A stretch of 64,000 bases of DNA from Physcomitrium patens. Its lineage: Eukaryota > Streptophyta > Bryopsida > Funariales > Funariaceae. This document shows, piece by piece, positions 49,737 to 61,263 of this stretch (positions are counted from its first letter, which is position 1; each line of letters starts with the position of its first letter). Where the stretch lies: assembly GCF_000002425.4 (NCBI RefSeq), contig NC_037263.1, positions 8,062,917-8,126,916 of the forward strand, in the 5' to 3' direction. Both the position numbers and the translations under genes were made by a program. A model generated the notes under the pieces. It saw nothing but the letters and a program-made list of their open reading frames with translations, made no database searches and was not told the DNA's origin.

Positions 49737-50726
49737 TCACTGCTTGGCCAACCTCAAAAGACGAAGAGGGTATAGAATGCACGAGAAAGCCAAGAAGGCG
49801 AAGGCGAAGAAGGAGATGACAATGGACGCATTAGCCTTCTGGCAAAATTTAGGGATGCCTGTGTCATCACATAAGCCTTCCTGAGACCAGATCTGAGTCG
49901 AGTCCGCAGCCGCGCCGCCGGCTGCAATGAGAGCGAACGCCAAAACCTGTTACCCCAGCCAGTCCAGTATTATTCCTTGATACAGGACCACAAAATCGAC
50001 AAATATCCACTTGTTTCGAGTTTACTGGTATAAATTCTAATGCTAGCATGTCAGCAACTTTACAGTGTCGCGGAGGATACATGAAGCCAACTTTTTGAAA
50101 AATGGTCATGTCGTTTTGGCATACTGCAGGACATAGTTTAGGAGAGGGAAGACCAAACTTGCCAAATCGAAGAGGAAGGTAATCATAGCGAGGCCCGTAG
50201 TGGCCGACGAGGAGAATGATCCCTTGGATGAAGCCCAGACAATGGAGTGAATCAGCTGCACTAGCGCATAGAAGCATACGATTACATCCAAAGCGAGTAG
50301 CCCTCTGCAAGAAAAATTTAGGAAACCATTTCGTCAGCCTCTCTGTTTGGCATCAACGTATGTCAAATCAAACCAAACCAAGGAAAAGTGACGACAGAAT
50401 CTCCGGAGTGATGGGGGCAGTGCTTACATGAAGGACTCGATAGAGCTGAACTTCACAGTACTCTCCTCTGTAGTAAAAAGATCTTCCACGTATACAGTCG
50501 CTTGGTTTGATGCCATAACGGCAAACCCAAGCAGGGTGAAAACGAACTGTGCAATGCGTAGACCGACTGTCGCGAACCCAAACGCCTTCAACTCCTTGCC
50601 CGCGCCCAACGCGGGCTGGTGGTACAAAGGCGGTGTCGCAGATCCCGCAGGCGGGACATGCACACCCGCTGTTCCCGCAGGCTTCGTGTTGGTGAAAGTC
50701 TCCGAGTTCCAAGCTCCCCCTTCCAT
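49737..50726 (-). CDS. CASP-like four-span membrane protein, three exons
   Basis: Inferred exons are 50428-50726, 50133-50304 and 49737-49946, giving 226 residues. Intron 1 has donor GTAAGC and acceptor TTGCAG. Intron 2 has acceptor AACAG and, to keep frame, a weak donor GTCCTG; the stronger-looking GTATGC eight bases downstream would break the frame. Four membrane spans are clear: residues about 49-72 with the family's arginine (GLRIAQ), 101-124, 139-167 with the family's aspartate (FLFDLA), and 197-220. The second outer loop has a cysteine pair (LCDDTGIPKFC). The N-terminus is glycine/proline-rich and cytosolic. CASP and CASP-like proteins form plasma-membrane scaffolds; Arabidopsis CASPs organise the Casparian strip, while most relatives have unknown roles. 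No near neighbour suggests a pathway. Composition is GC-richer than the repeats. Confidence 0.85.
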
Positions 50727-51783
50727 TCTAACACCTCACTTGAACACTCCTCCCACCACCCGACCCTCCAAAACACCACGCACACAAACCCCCACCGAAG
50801 TTGGTTCACCACAACCCCACAACCGAAACAACCTTTCCTCAACCAACTGGTTCTATCCCTCTACGCACACAGTTCAGTCCAGCTCCAGACCCCACGACTC
50901 AACCCAATTGCTCTCAGCAAACCTCTTGTCAACTGGACTGTATGGCACTAAACCTCAACCTACCACACCTAATTGTACTGCTAGATGACAACGCTTCCAA
51001 TGAAGATATTAAATGCAACCTGGTCTTAGCTCTCGATTCTAGATCCTGAAAAGGATGCAGGTGGTGCTGCTGCTGCTGGATGCAGTGCAAGATGGAATAA
51101 GCTAGAGTGGAGCGTGTTGCATTAAGAAAAAAAACAGTGCCGGTTGCGGCTGGATGCAGTTTAACATGACAGTGAGGGAGACATGTTCCACGTTGGAGTT
51201 GAAAAGCATGGCCCTCTCTGTAATTGCCCAGGTTTTCCGAGGCCGCCTTCCAGAAATTTGGCAAGCACCTTCACCCACCGCCACTAGATAACGCCCCTCC
51301 TTCCTGTAAGTAGTGTGAATTTCCTTAATGGAGGTCTTTCTTTGCGACAGTGGCATAATTATTTCTAAAACCCTGAATTGCAGGGATTCATGCGTGATGG
51401 TATTCCTTGATGTACAGGGATTGATTCATTGATTGATTGATTGATTTGATTATTAACCCTTCCTTGTTAAGGGATATGTGGGAGTTCAAGGGATATCTAT
51501 CTGTCTAGCTTGTTAGCATGCTGTTGGTGGTGGTCGTGGTGGTCAATAGGGTTGTACAGTGCATCCATTTTCTTCACTTGCTTGTGGGGCAATGTTACTA
51601 GGATGCTATTGTGCTTTTGTTCTGTTGTGGCTTGCATAGTCAATGACATTGTTTTAGTGGAGAATTTTTTATTGTTTTGGAAGAAATCAATAAGTGGAAT
51701 TTTGTTAGAATATCATGTTGTATTCAGATTGGGGTCATGTCTTTGTATAACATTACTAGGAGAGAATCATGCCATCGGGCATT
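50727..51783. other. Upstream region of the CASP-like gene
   Basis: 50730-50960 is C-rich with many CACC/CCAC words, plausible as the 5' untranslated region and promoter of the minus-strand gene. Open frames here on both strands overlap each other and look like composition artefacts. A short attgattgattgattg repeat lies at about 51425-51455. The frame at 51510-51794 is not convincing. Confidence 0.4.
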
Positions 51784-51788
51784 GTGAT

Positions 51789-52624
51789 TGTTGAGATCAT
51801 TAAATGTAGTCGGCGCTCTCCATAATATTTACTATAGACTATAGTAATTACTATAGCTATAGTATTTAGATTCTAGTGGAGAAGTACTATTTATCTTCTT
51901 CTCTTTTCTCTTCTTGTATACGAGACACAACCAGATCAATAGATTTGTGTGTGTAAAGGTCTCTCTCCTTAGAAACCCTCTTGTGTGTATGTGTCAAGGA
52001 TAAGAATTCGATGAAAAAACAATTTAGACAGGTGAGCCTTCACTCAAAGAGAGGTAAAAAAATATATATAAACAAGTATATATATTGAAAGAGAAATTGG
52101 AATGGCTATTGCCAAAAGACAAGAAAATTAGAGACCCTTGAAACTAGACTAGAAGCAAGAAAGGAGTTGACAAGAGTGAAGAAGCCTTCACTCTTGTCTC
52201 TATATATACTATCTAACTAGGAGCTACATGGCGACGTTCTATAGGACCTCCAATATGTGTTGACTTTGTAAGACACATGCCTTGACTTATAAGGCAAGTT
52301 TTTCTATGTGTGGGCCACATAGTTAGCTTGATCTTCAAGCTAACAACATGTGTGGCACATGGCCAACTTGTTGACCACGTTTCTAATCCAAAAAGTCAAT
52401 TAAAGACACCTATGAAGTCAAAGCAGCATCTATGAAGCTTCTAAGAAGCTTTCATATTAAATACTATAGAATTAACTTATTTTTACCTACTTTTATTTAC
52501 TTCTATCTATTTGTATATATAATTACTAGCTTACATTATTATGTCCGTGACAGTATGACTTACTACTACTCTTGTGTGTGGGTATGACTTACTATTACTC
52601 TTGTCTTTCTAAACATTTTCAACA
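51789..52624 (+). repeat. 5' LTR of the Copia element, interrupted
   Basis: It is collinear with the 3' LTR once 566 bp (a solo LTR plus one target copy at 51992-52557) are removed. It also carries a tandem duplication of tatgacttactattactcttg and neighbours just after the insertion. The repeated ctatag words near 51833-51862 are shared with the 3' LTR. Confidence 0.9.
51992..52552 (-). repeat. Solo LTR of the G1/G2 chromovirus family, nested in the Copia LTR
   Basis: Exactly 561 bp, from tgtcaagga to ccgtgaca, reverse complement of the G1 LTR, with a perfect 5-bp target duplication gtatg at 51987-51991 and 52553-52557. This proves insertion after the Copia element arrived, followed by LTR-LTR recombination. 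Confidence 0.95.
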
Positions 52625-53100
52625 TGTTATCAGCAGGACTCTCTTCTATTTACTATCATAATTTTTTTGCTCTAATCTTTGACTCTTCAAACCTGTTGCT
52701 ACCCTTGGTTAGTGTCTGCCTCATGATCTTATTCTTCTTGCTGGTCCCTCACACATTAGCTACTTGCTTAGAGCACTTGTTCTACTCCCTACCTTGCTTG
52801 CTCTCAATACTTGATCTAGCCCAACTCTACCCTCTACTTGCTCCTTGTTCCCTATTGCACCCTGCATTTGCCACCGAACTACTACCGAACAAACGCCGAA
52901 TCCATCGCTACCACCTTGTTGCCGCTCACGCTGCCGCCCATCACTACTGTCGCCGTTGCCGCTATCCACTGCCACCATTGTCATTGTCTGTTGCTGCCCA
53001 TCGTTGCCCGCTGCTGCCTGCCGTTGCCATCCTACCGCACCTACCGCTGCATGCTGCCATTTTATTACTGTTTTGCTACCTTAATCTATAACTTTCTCTT

Positions 53101-53139
<39 letters not shown>

Positions 53140-53277
53140 TTTTTTCAAGTTCAAGTTTATTATTTTATTTGACTTTATATTTTAAAGTATGTTTTACTCA
53201 ACTTTTCTATTTGATCTTGTATTTTCTTTACAGATTTATTTATAATCAGTGCTTCAACATCTTCAACTACTTCTACT
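52625..53277 (+). other. Copia leader with GC-rich tract
   Basis: Untranslated leader between primer site and gag. 52840-53090 is rich in ccg/cca/gct words (for example gccgctcacgctgccgcc), quite unlike the rest of the element, followed by a TA run at 53105-53134. Open frames here in three phases reflect the triplet-like composition. The tttctttacag just before gag resembles a splice acceptor. Confidence 0.5.
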
Positions 53278-54693
53278 ATGGTTCCAACTATTACCAGTGC
53301 ATCCCAACATTTTCAAGCTCTTTTATTTCTACCATTGACTGTAGATGGAAACAATTATCTATTATGGGCAAAAATGGCAAAAGCAAATTTATTTGCAGAA
53401 CAACTCTCGGATGCTATTATGTTTGAAGAATCTCTTACAACAAGTATTTCTATACCTCCTGCTATTCGTTGGAAAGCACTTCTTCTCCTTCGTCGTCATC
53501 TTGTACCTGCATTACAATATCAATATTTGGAAATGGAAGACCTTGCAGAATTTTGGAAGAATCTTAAATCTAGGTTTGATCATCAAAAGACCATTTTTCT
53601 TCCATGTGCATGTCATAATTAGACACATTTACGTGTCTTAGATTTTCCAAATTTAAATACTTTCAATAGTGAAATATATAGTATTCTCTCATAATTACGA
53701 TTATGTGAACAAAGCATTTCTAAAGAAGAAATGATTGAGAAAACTCTCTCTATATTTCCTCCTACATCTGCTGTACTTGCACAACAATATAGGAATATGA
53801 AACTTCAGAGTCATTCTGATTTCATGTCCTATCTACTTCTTGCGGAGAAGCAAAATGAGCTACTCTGGCACAATGCGGAAGCTCGTCTTATTGGAACTAC
53901 AATTCCAGAATCTCATGTACTTAATATTTCAAAGTCTAAGAAGAAATTATATAAACATGGGAAACGTGCTCATAAGTATCAGGGTAGTCATAGTCAAGAC
54001 CATTTCTATCTATATGGAAAGAATAAACGTTTTACTATTAATTATAGTAGAAAAAAAAAATCAAAGATGCGTTCTTGCCATAAGTGCAGAATGTTTGGAC
54101 ATTTAGCACATACGTGCCGTACTTCAAAATATTTTATTAAAATATTCCAAAAAAATAAGAAATTGTGAGCTGAGGCTCGTGAAGTTCATACCATAGATGC
54201 GTCTATGGATTCAATTGGTATTGATGACTTAGAGGCTTATATGAATGATAGAACCTCTAATGATGAATCAAATGATGCACTCATTGATTCTGCAACAACA
54301 CATACTATCTTGCGAGATAGATGATTTTTTATTGAAAAATCTTCAACTTGGCAAACTAAAAATATGATGACCATGGCTGGAGAAAATGCGTTTTGTTTCC
54401 AAGAGGGCATAGCAATGGTAAAATTACCTGCGGGTTCCATCATAAAATGTAAACATGCGATGTTTACACCCTCAGTACCTCGGAGTCTAATCAGCTACCG
54501 AGATGTGCATATTAATAGTTATCACCTCTTGACTGCTACTTTAAATAGAAAAGAGGTTTTGATTCTTGCGAAGAATCATAAAGTTGTTGAAAAAGCTTTT
54601 GCTACAGAAAATAGTTTATACCGAATTCTGATTCGGCCTCCCATTATATTTAATTTTGCATCATATATCTCAGAGAGTTGTGTTTCTCATTAG
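53278..54693 (+). pseudogene. Copia gag and protease
   Basis: One frame throughout. gag opens MVPTITSASQHFQALLFLPL at 53278 with the family's DGNNYLLWAKMAKANL block. The zinc knuckle is CHKCRMFGHLAHTC near 54073 (CX2CX4HX4C). The protease active region is ALIDSATTHTIL near 54280 (DSGAT expected). In-frame stops occur at about 53620 (TAG), 53692 (TAA), 54166 (TGA) and 54322 (TGA). By context they replace tryptophan, glutamine and arginine codons, each explained by one C-to-T or G-to-A change. The frame ends at 54693, where integrase should begin but RT-side sequence follows. Confidence 0.85.
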
Positions 54694-56378
54694 CATGGAT
54701 GATTGGGATAGATCATCTATTACAGTAGATGAATCATTTGCATATATGATTATAGAAGCCCTTTCTTGCAAGGAAGACGATCCTGAACCTCAAACCATCG
54801 AAGAGGTGATGTGTCGCTCAAATTGGTCAAAATGGAAAACTGCTATTGAAAAAGAGTATGCCTCTTTGCTTAAGAGAAAAGTCTTTGGTCCAATTGTAGA
54901 TACTCTTATATCTCGCCTTGTGGGATTTAAAATGATATTAATATGCAAGCGAGATGCTCAAGGCCAAATAACCCGCTATAAAGCTCGTCTTGTTGCTCAA
55001 AGATTTACTCAACGATTTGGCATTGATTATGAATCCTTTATATTATCTAATCATGGATTCAATTACATTTCGATATATTATTGGAATGACAATTCATGCC
55101 ACCCTTGAGATGCATCTGATGGATGTAGTTACTGCATATCTATATAGTTCTCTTGATGCAAATATTTATATGAAAGTTCCACCTAGCTTAGAAACAAGAA
55201 CTCCAAATCAACCTGCTCTAGGAAAATATCGTGGTATTAAATTATGTAAGGCCTTGTATGGTTTAAAACAATCCGGATGAATGTGGTATCAACGTCTTCG
55301 AGATTACTTAATTACAAATAATTTTATAAGTGATCCATTAATCCCTTGTTTGTTTATCAAACGAGATAAAACTAGTTTTGTGATCATCATTGTATATGTT
55401 GATGATCTTAACCTAGTGGGCACTACATCTGCATGTGTTACAGCTACAAACCTACTTATACATGAATTTGAGATGAAAATGCTAGGAAAAAAAACTTTCT
55501 GCATTGGTCTTCAGATTATGCATCTAACAGATGGTAGCATTTTTTTCTACCAACTAACATATATTAGACAAATCTTACAAAGATTTAATATGATTGATGC
55601 TTATCTATTGTCCACACCAATGGTTGGATGTGGTCGTGATGGTCATGATCTATATTGTCCATGCGAGGAGGATGAGGAAATATTGGGAGACCAATATCTA
55701 TACCTCGCAACAATTGGAACACTTTTGTATTTGACTACATCTACAAGTCCAGATATTACATTTGCAATTAGTGTTCTTGCAAGACATAGTGCACGTCCAA
55801 TACTACGACATTGAAATGGCATCAAACATTTATTACATTATTTAAAAGATACTGAAGACTTGGGATTATACTATACAAAATCCACAGATCCAAAATTAGT
55901 TGGATATTGTGATGCAGGATATAAATCTGATATTGCAACATCTAAATCTCAAACAAGATATGTATTTTTAAGACATAGAGCTGCAATATCATGGAAATCA
56001 GTGAAACAAACAATAACTTCAACTTCATCCAACCATGCAGAAATTATTGTCTTACATGAAGCATCTCGAGAATGTATTTGGTTGTGATCAATTGATAAAT
56101 TCATTCAAACAACCTATGGATTTTCATATAATGATTCTTCAATTATCTTGCATGAAGATAATAGTGCTTGTATTACATAGATGCAAGTTGGTTTCATTAA
56201 AAGTGATAGGACAAAGCATATTGATCCAAAATATTTTAGTTATACTCATGACTTGATTACTGATCAAGCACTTATAATTAAGAAAATTAAATCTATAAAT
56301 AACCTTGTTGATCTCTTCACCAAAGCTCTCCCATTAAGCAACCATCATCGACTTACTTATGGCATTGGTATGCGATGA
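54694..56378 (+). pseudogene. Copia reverse transcriptase and RNase H
   Basis: RT opens near 54800 (EEVMCRSNWSKWKTAIEKEY), then KARLVAQRFTQRFGIDY. A frameshift occurs near 55070-55090, followed by KALYGLKQSG and the catalytic box IVYVDDLNLVG near 55400. RNase H contains VGYCDAGYKSD and KQTITSTSSNHAEI (55895-56050), and the C-terminus has LVDLFTKALP near 56310. TGA and TAG stops at 55278, 55815, 56085 and 56178 are again transition-type. It would copy element RNA into DNA in the particle. Dead as it stands. Confidence 0.87.
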
Positions 56379-56606
56379 CTTACTTTTCTTGAATAAGAAA
56401 GTTAATGAGCTCTTTAAATAATTAAAAAAAATAATGTTGTACTCTTTTTCCTTCATCTATGGTTTTGTCCTTAAATAAAATAAGATTTTTCTAGATAAGG
56501 TTTTAATGAGGCAACAATTGTTGATCTTACAAGATCACAAAAAAGTATAGATCATAATTCTATACAAATTTTATATTATGTAAATATTATGAAGAGCAAG
56601 GACGAG

Positions 56607-56849
56607 TATTGAGATCATTAAATATAGCCGGCGTTCTCCATAATATTTATTATAGACTATAGTAATTAGCATAGCTATAGTATTTAGAGTCTAGTGGAGA
56701 AGTACTATTTATCCTCTTCTCTTTTCTCTTCTTGTATACGAGACACAACCAGATCAATAGATATGTGTGTGTGAAGCTCTCTCTCCTTAGAAACCCTCTT
56801 GTGTGTATGACTTACTATTACTCTTGTGTCATTCTAAACATTCTCAACA
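56607..56849 (+). repeat. 3' LTR of the Copia element
   Basis: 243 bp, starting TATTGAGATC (TGTTGAGATC in the 5' copy) after the purine-rich gaagagcaaggacgag, and ending CTCAACA. Confidence 0.92.
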
Positions 56850-56900
56850 GTGATCTCTAGTACTAGCATTTATCCATTCCCTTATTCATCCATGTTTGGC

Positions 56901-57461
56901 TTTCAAAGACAAGAACTCGATGAAAAAATAATTCAGACAAGTGAGCCTGTACTCAAAGAAAGGTAAAAAAATATAAATAAACAAGTATGTATATTGAAAG
57001 AAAAACTGGAATGGCTATTGCTAAAAGACAAGAAAACTAGAGACCCTTGAAACTACACTGGAAGCAAGAAAGGAGTTGACAAGAGTGAAGAAGCCTTCAC
57101 TCTTGTCTCTATATATACTATCTAACTAGGCGCTACGTGGCGATATTCTATAGGACCTCCAATATGTGTTGACTTTGTAGGGCACATGCCTTGACTTACA
57201 AGGCAAGTTTTTCTACGTGTGGGCCACATAGTTAGCTTGATCTTCAAGCTAACAACATGTGTGGCACATGGCCAACTTGTTGACCACGTTTCTAATCCAA
57301 AAAGTCAATTAAAGACACCTATGAAGTCAAAGCAACCTCTAGGAAGTTTTTAGGAAGCTTCCATATTAAATATTATAGAATTAACTTCTTTTTACCTACT
57401 TTTACTTACTTCTACCTATTTCTATATGTAATTATTAGCTTACATGATTATGGCCGTGACA
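56901..57461 (-). repeat. Solo LTR of the G1/G2 family, 47 bp past the Copia target duplication
   Basis: Exactly 561 bp, same orientation as the nested solo LTR at 51992. The left end reads tttcaaagac (tgtcaaag expected); the right end is ccgtgaca. Flanks ttggc (56896-56900) and ttcgc (57462-57466) match at four of five bases, so it is an independent insertion. Confidence 0.92.
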
Positions 57462-57466
57462 TTCGC

Positions 57467-58527
57467 TCATACAAAGGCTTCTTTAAGTCTTAATCTTATA
57501 CCAAAGTTGTTTATATAAAAGATTGTATCATTATTTTTGTGCTTGCATATGGAAGGTCATGTTAAGGATTTTGCAACTGGAATTAGAATATCAAACCACA
57601 TGGTATCAACTTGTCACTCTTTGGTAGCTTAAAGTTAGTGTGGACCAAAATGATATTTTTTTTAATTATGTACTTTTTGTAGAGTTTTTTAAAAAAAAAA
57701 TACTAATCATTATAAAATGTGTGTTAAAAGAGATGTTTACTTTTAGAAGAACAAAGAAATTATAGAAGAAGTAAATAAAAATATACCTACATGAGTTACA
57801 AAACTTAAAACTTAATTTGAAAAACATGTTATACAAATAGAAGCCATATAATTGAAGTAAATTTATGCAATGATAATTCCTACAAGAAATCAATTATAGA
57901 AAATAATTTGAAATGTGAAAGATAAGTCTTATAAAAATATAATCTTTTTATTCATACAAATTTGAATGTAGTTCTTAAAAACAACCATGTATCTTATATT
58001 TTGATAAATTAAACTAAAGTTACAAATATACCTAATACACAACTATTGATATTTTTTTTTTCAATATTTTACAAAAATCAAAAATCAACAATAAGATTAT
58101 TTCCTTTTAATTAATTTTTTATTTTTACTATATAAATAAATATATATATAACATCTAAATTTATAAAATTCTTTAATATAAAAAAATATAAATACAAATG
58201 ATATAATTAATAATTTTTTGTTTTGATCTAATAAAAAAATTATAATTTATTAATAATTTATATATTATTTTATATAGTTGTACAAAAAGTCATAAATTTC
58301 ATATATATTTGCATATACTATTATGATAGAAATATTTATATTTTTTAAAAAAATATAATAAAATTAATAAGTTATAATTTAAAATAAACTTATAACCTTA
58401 ATATTCTAATCTAATTCATTTTTAAAAAAATTGTAATCTTTATTTTTATTTGAATAGTATCTTTTTTAAGTGTAAAAACCTTAAATATAATTTTACATAG
58501 AAATAAATGCATGAAATTGTATGTATG

Positions 58528-58566
<39 letters not shown>

Positions 58567-59212
58567 ATATATATATACGAAGTATTAAATCTAGATTTAT
58601 TTTTGATAGATATTTAAGCAATACTATAACAATATTGTTTTATTTTCTCAATTATTATTTATAGATATATAGATGATTGCAAAAATATATAACTCAAAAA
58701 TATACATAAAACAAAAAAAATTAAGAAATAAAATAAATAAATAAATAAATAAACCTTCTTTTTATATTTAGATTATAAATGCTAAAAAAAATTATTTAAA
58801 TTTTACTAAGTTTACTCAATAAAACTTGAAGTATCAGTAATATTCAAATGAACTTATTTTTTGATTTATATAGATATCTTAGTCATGATAAAGGTATCTA
58901 CAAAAGTTTTTAAGAGTTAACAAGAATACCTTAAATTATTTTCATAAAATATAAACTTGTATGAAATATCATATTATAATTTTTTATTATTCAGAATAAT
59001 AAAAATTATAATGTGTGAAATATATTCTCTATCCATTTAACAATTGCTAAATAATTTTTAGACTAACTTTTATCAAACTAAACGTAGATAAAAAGAAATA
59101 ACCAAAAATGTATACTACAATATTTATGTCATATCAATTAATAATTTTACTATAAATATTTAGATTTTTCAAAAAAACCAAAAAAAAGTTCTTCTAATGA
59201 TTTTAAAAATAT

Positions 59213-59252
<40 letters not shown>

Positions 59253-60700
59253 AAAAAAACTAAAAAACCATAATCTAATTCAAAATTTAGCATCTACACA
59301 CTTCAAATTACCACATACAATACAAGAAAATGTTGTATGTTCAAGGAAAGGTTTCTGCACAAAATAAATAAATAAATAAAAATAAAAATAAAAAATGAAA
59401 TCCTAAATCACAAGATATTTGTAAATTAAATTTTTGTGTTTGGTTTGATTTTATATGCCATTTCTTGTTATAAATTTATCCTAGAAAAAATAAATTAGAT
59501 AAATTTAATAAAAGTTAAGTTATATAAATTATTTTGAAATATTTAACATTATGCATACTAATTATTAATAGTATTCAATAAATTTCTGTTAAAAAAAGTA
59601 CGGTTTTTTAAATTAAAGTTAATAGTATGCAAAAAAATAAAATATAAAAAACACAATACCACATCAGAAAACCATAAATTTATGAGAGATAATAGATTGC
59701 AATTATTTATAAATATAGAAATTATAATTAGAAAATATAAAAATATATTTTTTAATTACATAAGAAAATGCTAACGAATTTTTAAAATATTAAAATTTAA
59801 TATTATACTTTAGTCGTAGTTTGATAATTCATCTTAAACAAAATTAGAGAAAATACACATGTTTGTCATTTGATTTTAAGTTATTAAAAAATATTTTATG
59901 TCGATTTTTTGAAATAAAGACTAAATATTTTATTTTCAACATAGTATTAGCACAAATACAACGTGCAAGAATCTGGAAAATTAATCACATTTATAAAATA
60001 CCCTATTCCGTATCTATTACAAATACAAGTTATAAAATATCCTTTTATTTTTCTTCACTCAAAATTTCGAAAACTTCTTTTACATGTTTATAGAATATAT
60101 CTGTATATATAATTCTATGATATTAATATTATAAATAAATATATTTTTATTTGTATTTGTATGTACATGATAAATATGTATAATTTTATAAATACAAATT
60201 TTTAAAACACCATTGATTCCATTTATTATCTTTGGATTTTTTTAAATTCAAAATTTGTAAAAAGTTAATGTAATCATTAAAAATTTAAATTTTAAGAAAT
60301 ATATTTGTTTCAATTGTTATTTTTATTATATAAGATTTATCTTATACAAATAACAGTAATAGAATTCTATATTTTTTATATTTTTATTATGTTTTTAGAA
60401 TAACTCTTGTATATAAATTAAATATCATGAATAAGATTATCAACTCTAACTTCAAAGTCTACATTTAATTTTAGAAAAGGTATGTGGATAGGATATTTAA
60501 AGATGGAAGATAAAATATCCAAGTTCAATTATTTTTAGATAATTTTAATGTATTAACGTTGAGAATTACTTTAAATGTGATACCAAAACATACACATATA
60601 TATATATATATATATATATATTACATTCGATTATTTTCAGTATAATAAAATTTAATGTTTTAAATAATTTTAAAACATCACAGTTCAGTACATGAGGACA
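57467..60700. other. AT-rich intergenic sequence with simple repeats
   Basis: No gene recognised over about 3.2 kb. It contains TA runs at 58530-58574 and 60595-60621, a run of about 27 As at 59219-59245 and several aataaataaa blocks. Open frames at 57666-57893 and 59863-60093 are AT-driven and have no protein family signature. Confidence 0.55.
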
Positions 60701-61263
60701 TGCACATGGGTGGAATGTTCAAGCAAAGCTCTAACCACAGAGTTTGCACGACTGGAAATTGTGCTTCAAGGTCACCATCACACAATTCTGGTATTGTGCC
60801 CCATCCTCACAGAGCAAGACATCCACTTTGCTCCAGTGTAAGAATCGACCTGAAAAATGCTATTGTAATAGAGTGCAAAGAACGCATGAACCCACTCAAA
60901 CAAATGTGGCAACCAGGCCACTAACACCTGAACCAAAGAATCTGACACCATCACAGTAACCTGACACATGCTCACTCGGAGAGACACGACGGCTTCAAGA
61001 GCCTGTGGAGCGCTGGAAACAGCACGACTCGCGTGAACGAGACAAGTAGTGCCGAAAATAGAAGCCAGCGTTTCATGGGGGAAGGAAAGAAACAATACGA
61101 TGGGTTTCCACATGAGTCACACCCATGATTGCACCGCAACATACGTGATGCTAGCTATACCGACATGAACTATCCACACCTACACTCCGCTGCCCAACGC
61201 CGTCTCGGGTCCGCATTGCCCACCGCCCAGCCTTCATGTTGCTTCTCGCCTGCAACCATCCAC

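Larger units (their letters stand above)
51789..56849 (+). mobile_element. Ty1/Copia element lacking integrase, perfect target duplication
   Basis: The element runs from TGTTGAGATC at 51789 to CTCAACA at 56849, with identical 5-bp flanks gtgat at 51784-51788 and 56850-56854. The LTR proper is about 243 bp; the 5' copy is enlarged by a nested solo LTR and a duplication of about 29 bp. A primer site tgttatcagcagg directly follows the 5' LTR at 52625. gag and protease are in one frame and RT/RNase H follow, but integrase is absent between them. Several stops make it inactive. Confidence 0.9.

Noticed and set aside
50428-51049. Long plus-strand frames over the CASP-like gene and its upstream region
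   Set aside because: They are antisense to exon 1 and the C-rich leader. The minus-strand reading has four membrane spans and splice sites; the plus-strand frames have no family features.
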